Of a stretch of 5,547 nt of DNA, positions 4,647-5,547 are shown one piece after another (the first letter of the stretch is position 1; every line of letters begins with the position of its first letter). The notes under the pieces were generated by a model that was not told the origin of the DNA, did not search any database, and saw only the letters and a program-made list of their open reading frames with translations. The translations under genes were made by a program, and so were the position numbers. The DNA is from Spirochaetaceae bacterium (lineage in GTDB: Bacteria; Spirochaetota; Spirochaetia; SZUA-6; RPPD01): positions 1 to 5,547 of the forward strand of contig RPPD01000176.1 in NCBI GenBank assembly GCA_003818675.1, read 5' to 3'.

Positions 4647-5547
4647 ATGGAAAAGACCAGTAAATTAAACGAAAAAAACATACCCGAAGCCTATTGTATA
4701 CTCCTTATTGAAGATGATGACGACGACGTGTTCATTTTCCGAAACATGCTGGCTGAAACCGTGGATTTCTACTTCAAGCTTGAAGTCACAAGCAGGCTTT
4801 CTGATGCCAGGCAAAAACTTGAAGAATTTTCCTTCGATATAATACTCATGGACTTGAATCTTCCAGACAGTCACGGCCTGGAAACCCTAAAAGCCGTCCA
4901 GGCTGAGAGCGGGATGGTACCGATTGTGGTTATCACTGGTCTTTCCGACAAGACCATGGGCATACTGGCAGTAAAGGAGGGTGCCCAGGACTTCCTGGTC
5001 AAAGGTGAAATTTCCGGAAACCTTCTGGCCCGCGTTATTGCCTATTCTGTAGAACGCAAAAAGACAGAGGCAATGATCAAGACGTCCCTCAAAGAAAAAG
5101 AAATATTACTGAAGGAAATTCATCACAGGGTGAAAAATAACCTGCAGGTAATATCGAGCCTGCTCAACCTGCAATCACGTTATATTCTTGATTCACACGA
5201 CCTGATGATGTTCAAGGAAAGCCAGAATCGTATCAGGACCATTGCCATGATCCATGAAAAACTTTACAGGTCCGAGGATTTCAGCCATATCAATTTCTCA
5301 GAATACATTCAAGGCCTCGCCTCAGATCTCTTTAACACCTTTAAGGTAGACCGTGAAAAAATCCATATTGAAATAGATGTCAAAGCCCTTGCCCTGGGCA
5401 TAGACCGTGCGGTTCCGACTGGACTCATCATAAATGAACTGCTTTCAAATTCCCTCAAATACGCTTTCCCGCCAGGTTTTGCTGGGACAAAAAAAATATC
5501 TGTCAGGTATACGCGCTGTGATGATCGTGAAGGTGAACTTATTGTTG
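4647..5547 (+). CDS. Receiver-HisKA_2 hybrid sensor histidine kinase (3'-truncated)
   Basis: The first 300 codons are present and the frame is open at the right edge. Residues 17-135 form a response-regulator receiver with acidic pocket EDDDDD (22-27), phosphoacceptor Asp69 in LMDLNLPD, Thr97 in VITG and Lys119 in FLVKG. A helical linker (about 128-156) leads to a HisKA_2 dimerisation domain with KEIHHRVKNNLQVISSLLNLQ (156-176); His160 is the likely phosphorylated histidine. The ATP-binding domain begins with the N box GLIINELLSNSLKYAFP (259-275); its later glycine boxes lie outside the window. The ATG at 4647 is the first possible start, since an in-frame TAA lies three codons upstream, but no good Shine-Dalgarno precedes it. 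The receiver sits at the N-terminus as input, so an upstream kinase may control this one. No transmembrane segment is seen, so it is probably cytoplasmic. Its partner is unknown; it may be co-transcribed with the adenosyltransferase gene. Confidence 0.92.
   Translation, partial: MEKTSKLNEKNIPEAYCILLIEDDDDDVFIFRNMLAETVDFYFKLEVTSRLSDARQKLEEFSFDIILMDLNLPDSHGLETLKAVQAESGMVPIVVITGLSDKTMGILAVKEGAQDFLVKGEISGNLLARVIAYSVERKKTEAMIKTSLKEKEILLKEIHHRVKNNLQVISSLLNLQSRYILDSHDLMMFKESQNRIRTIAMIHEKLYRSEDFSHINFSEYIQGLASDLFNTFKVDREKIHIEIDVKALALGIDRAVPTGLIINELLSNSLKYAFPPGFAGTKKISVRYTRCDDREGELIV

Noticed and set aside
4630..4668. Twelve-codon open frame starting upstream of the histidine kinase
   Set aside because: It has no ribosome binding site and overlaps the kinase start; nothing marks it as a regulatory leader peptide.
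5489..5496. Run of eight A residues in the kinase gene as a phase-variation tract
   Set aside because: It encodes lysines in an ordinary coding context and is short for slippage switching; A7 runs occur elsewhere in the window (near 70 and 2580).

Overview
This 5.5 kb window comes from a bacterial chromosome of moderate G+C. It is densely packed: six protein genes, two of them cut by the window edges, and no intergenic stretch longer than about 60 bases. I see no rRNA, tRNA, CRISPR array or mobile element. The best clue to the organism is the first gene, a phenylalanyl-tRNA synthetase beta chain of the archaeal/eukaryal type. Among bacteria that form is classically known from spirochaetes. 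Together with an adenosine-specific kinase (DUF355 type) and a GAF-HD-GYP/PilZ signalling pair, it makes a spirochaete or an uncultured relative a reasonable but unproven guess.

Layout, left to right. (1) Bases 1-1923, plus strand: the 3' part of pheT, then an adenosine-specific kinase 11 bases downstream behind a strong Shine-Dalgarno sequence, probably one transcript. (2) Bases 1934-4009, minus strand: a two-gene unit transcribed towards pheT. It consists of a GAF-HD-GYP protein (predicted cyclic-di-GMP phosphodiesterase), then, 24 bases on and in the same reading frame, a protein with a receiver-like N-terminal part and a degenerate PilZ-like C-terminal part. This unit converges tail to tail with the kinase gene, with 10 bases between the stop codons. 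(3) Bases 4010-4058: a compact divergent promoter region whose candidate -10 boxes overlap on opposite strands. (4) Bases 4059-4589, plus strand: a corrinoid adenosyltransferase of the CobO/BtuR family. (5) Bases 4647-5547, plus strand: a receiver-HisKA_2 histidine kinase that runs off the right edge.

The right two thirds read as a signalling neighbourhood (cyclic-di-GMP hydrolase, possible effector, two-component kinase) with a cobalamin-salvage enzyme in the middle. The left third is housekeeping. I found no clearly new system. The points most worth a second look are the HD-GYP/PilZ-like pair separated by a single in-frame stop, the loss of consensus residues in the PilZ-like motifs, the insert after the GYP motif, and the overlapping divergent promoters.
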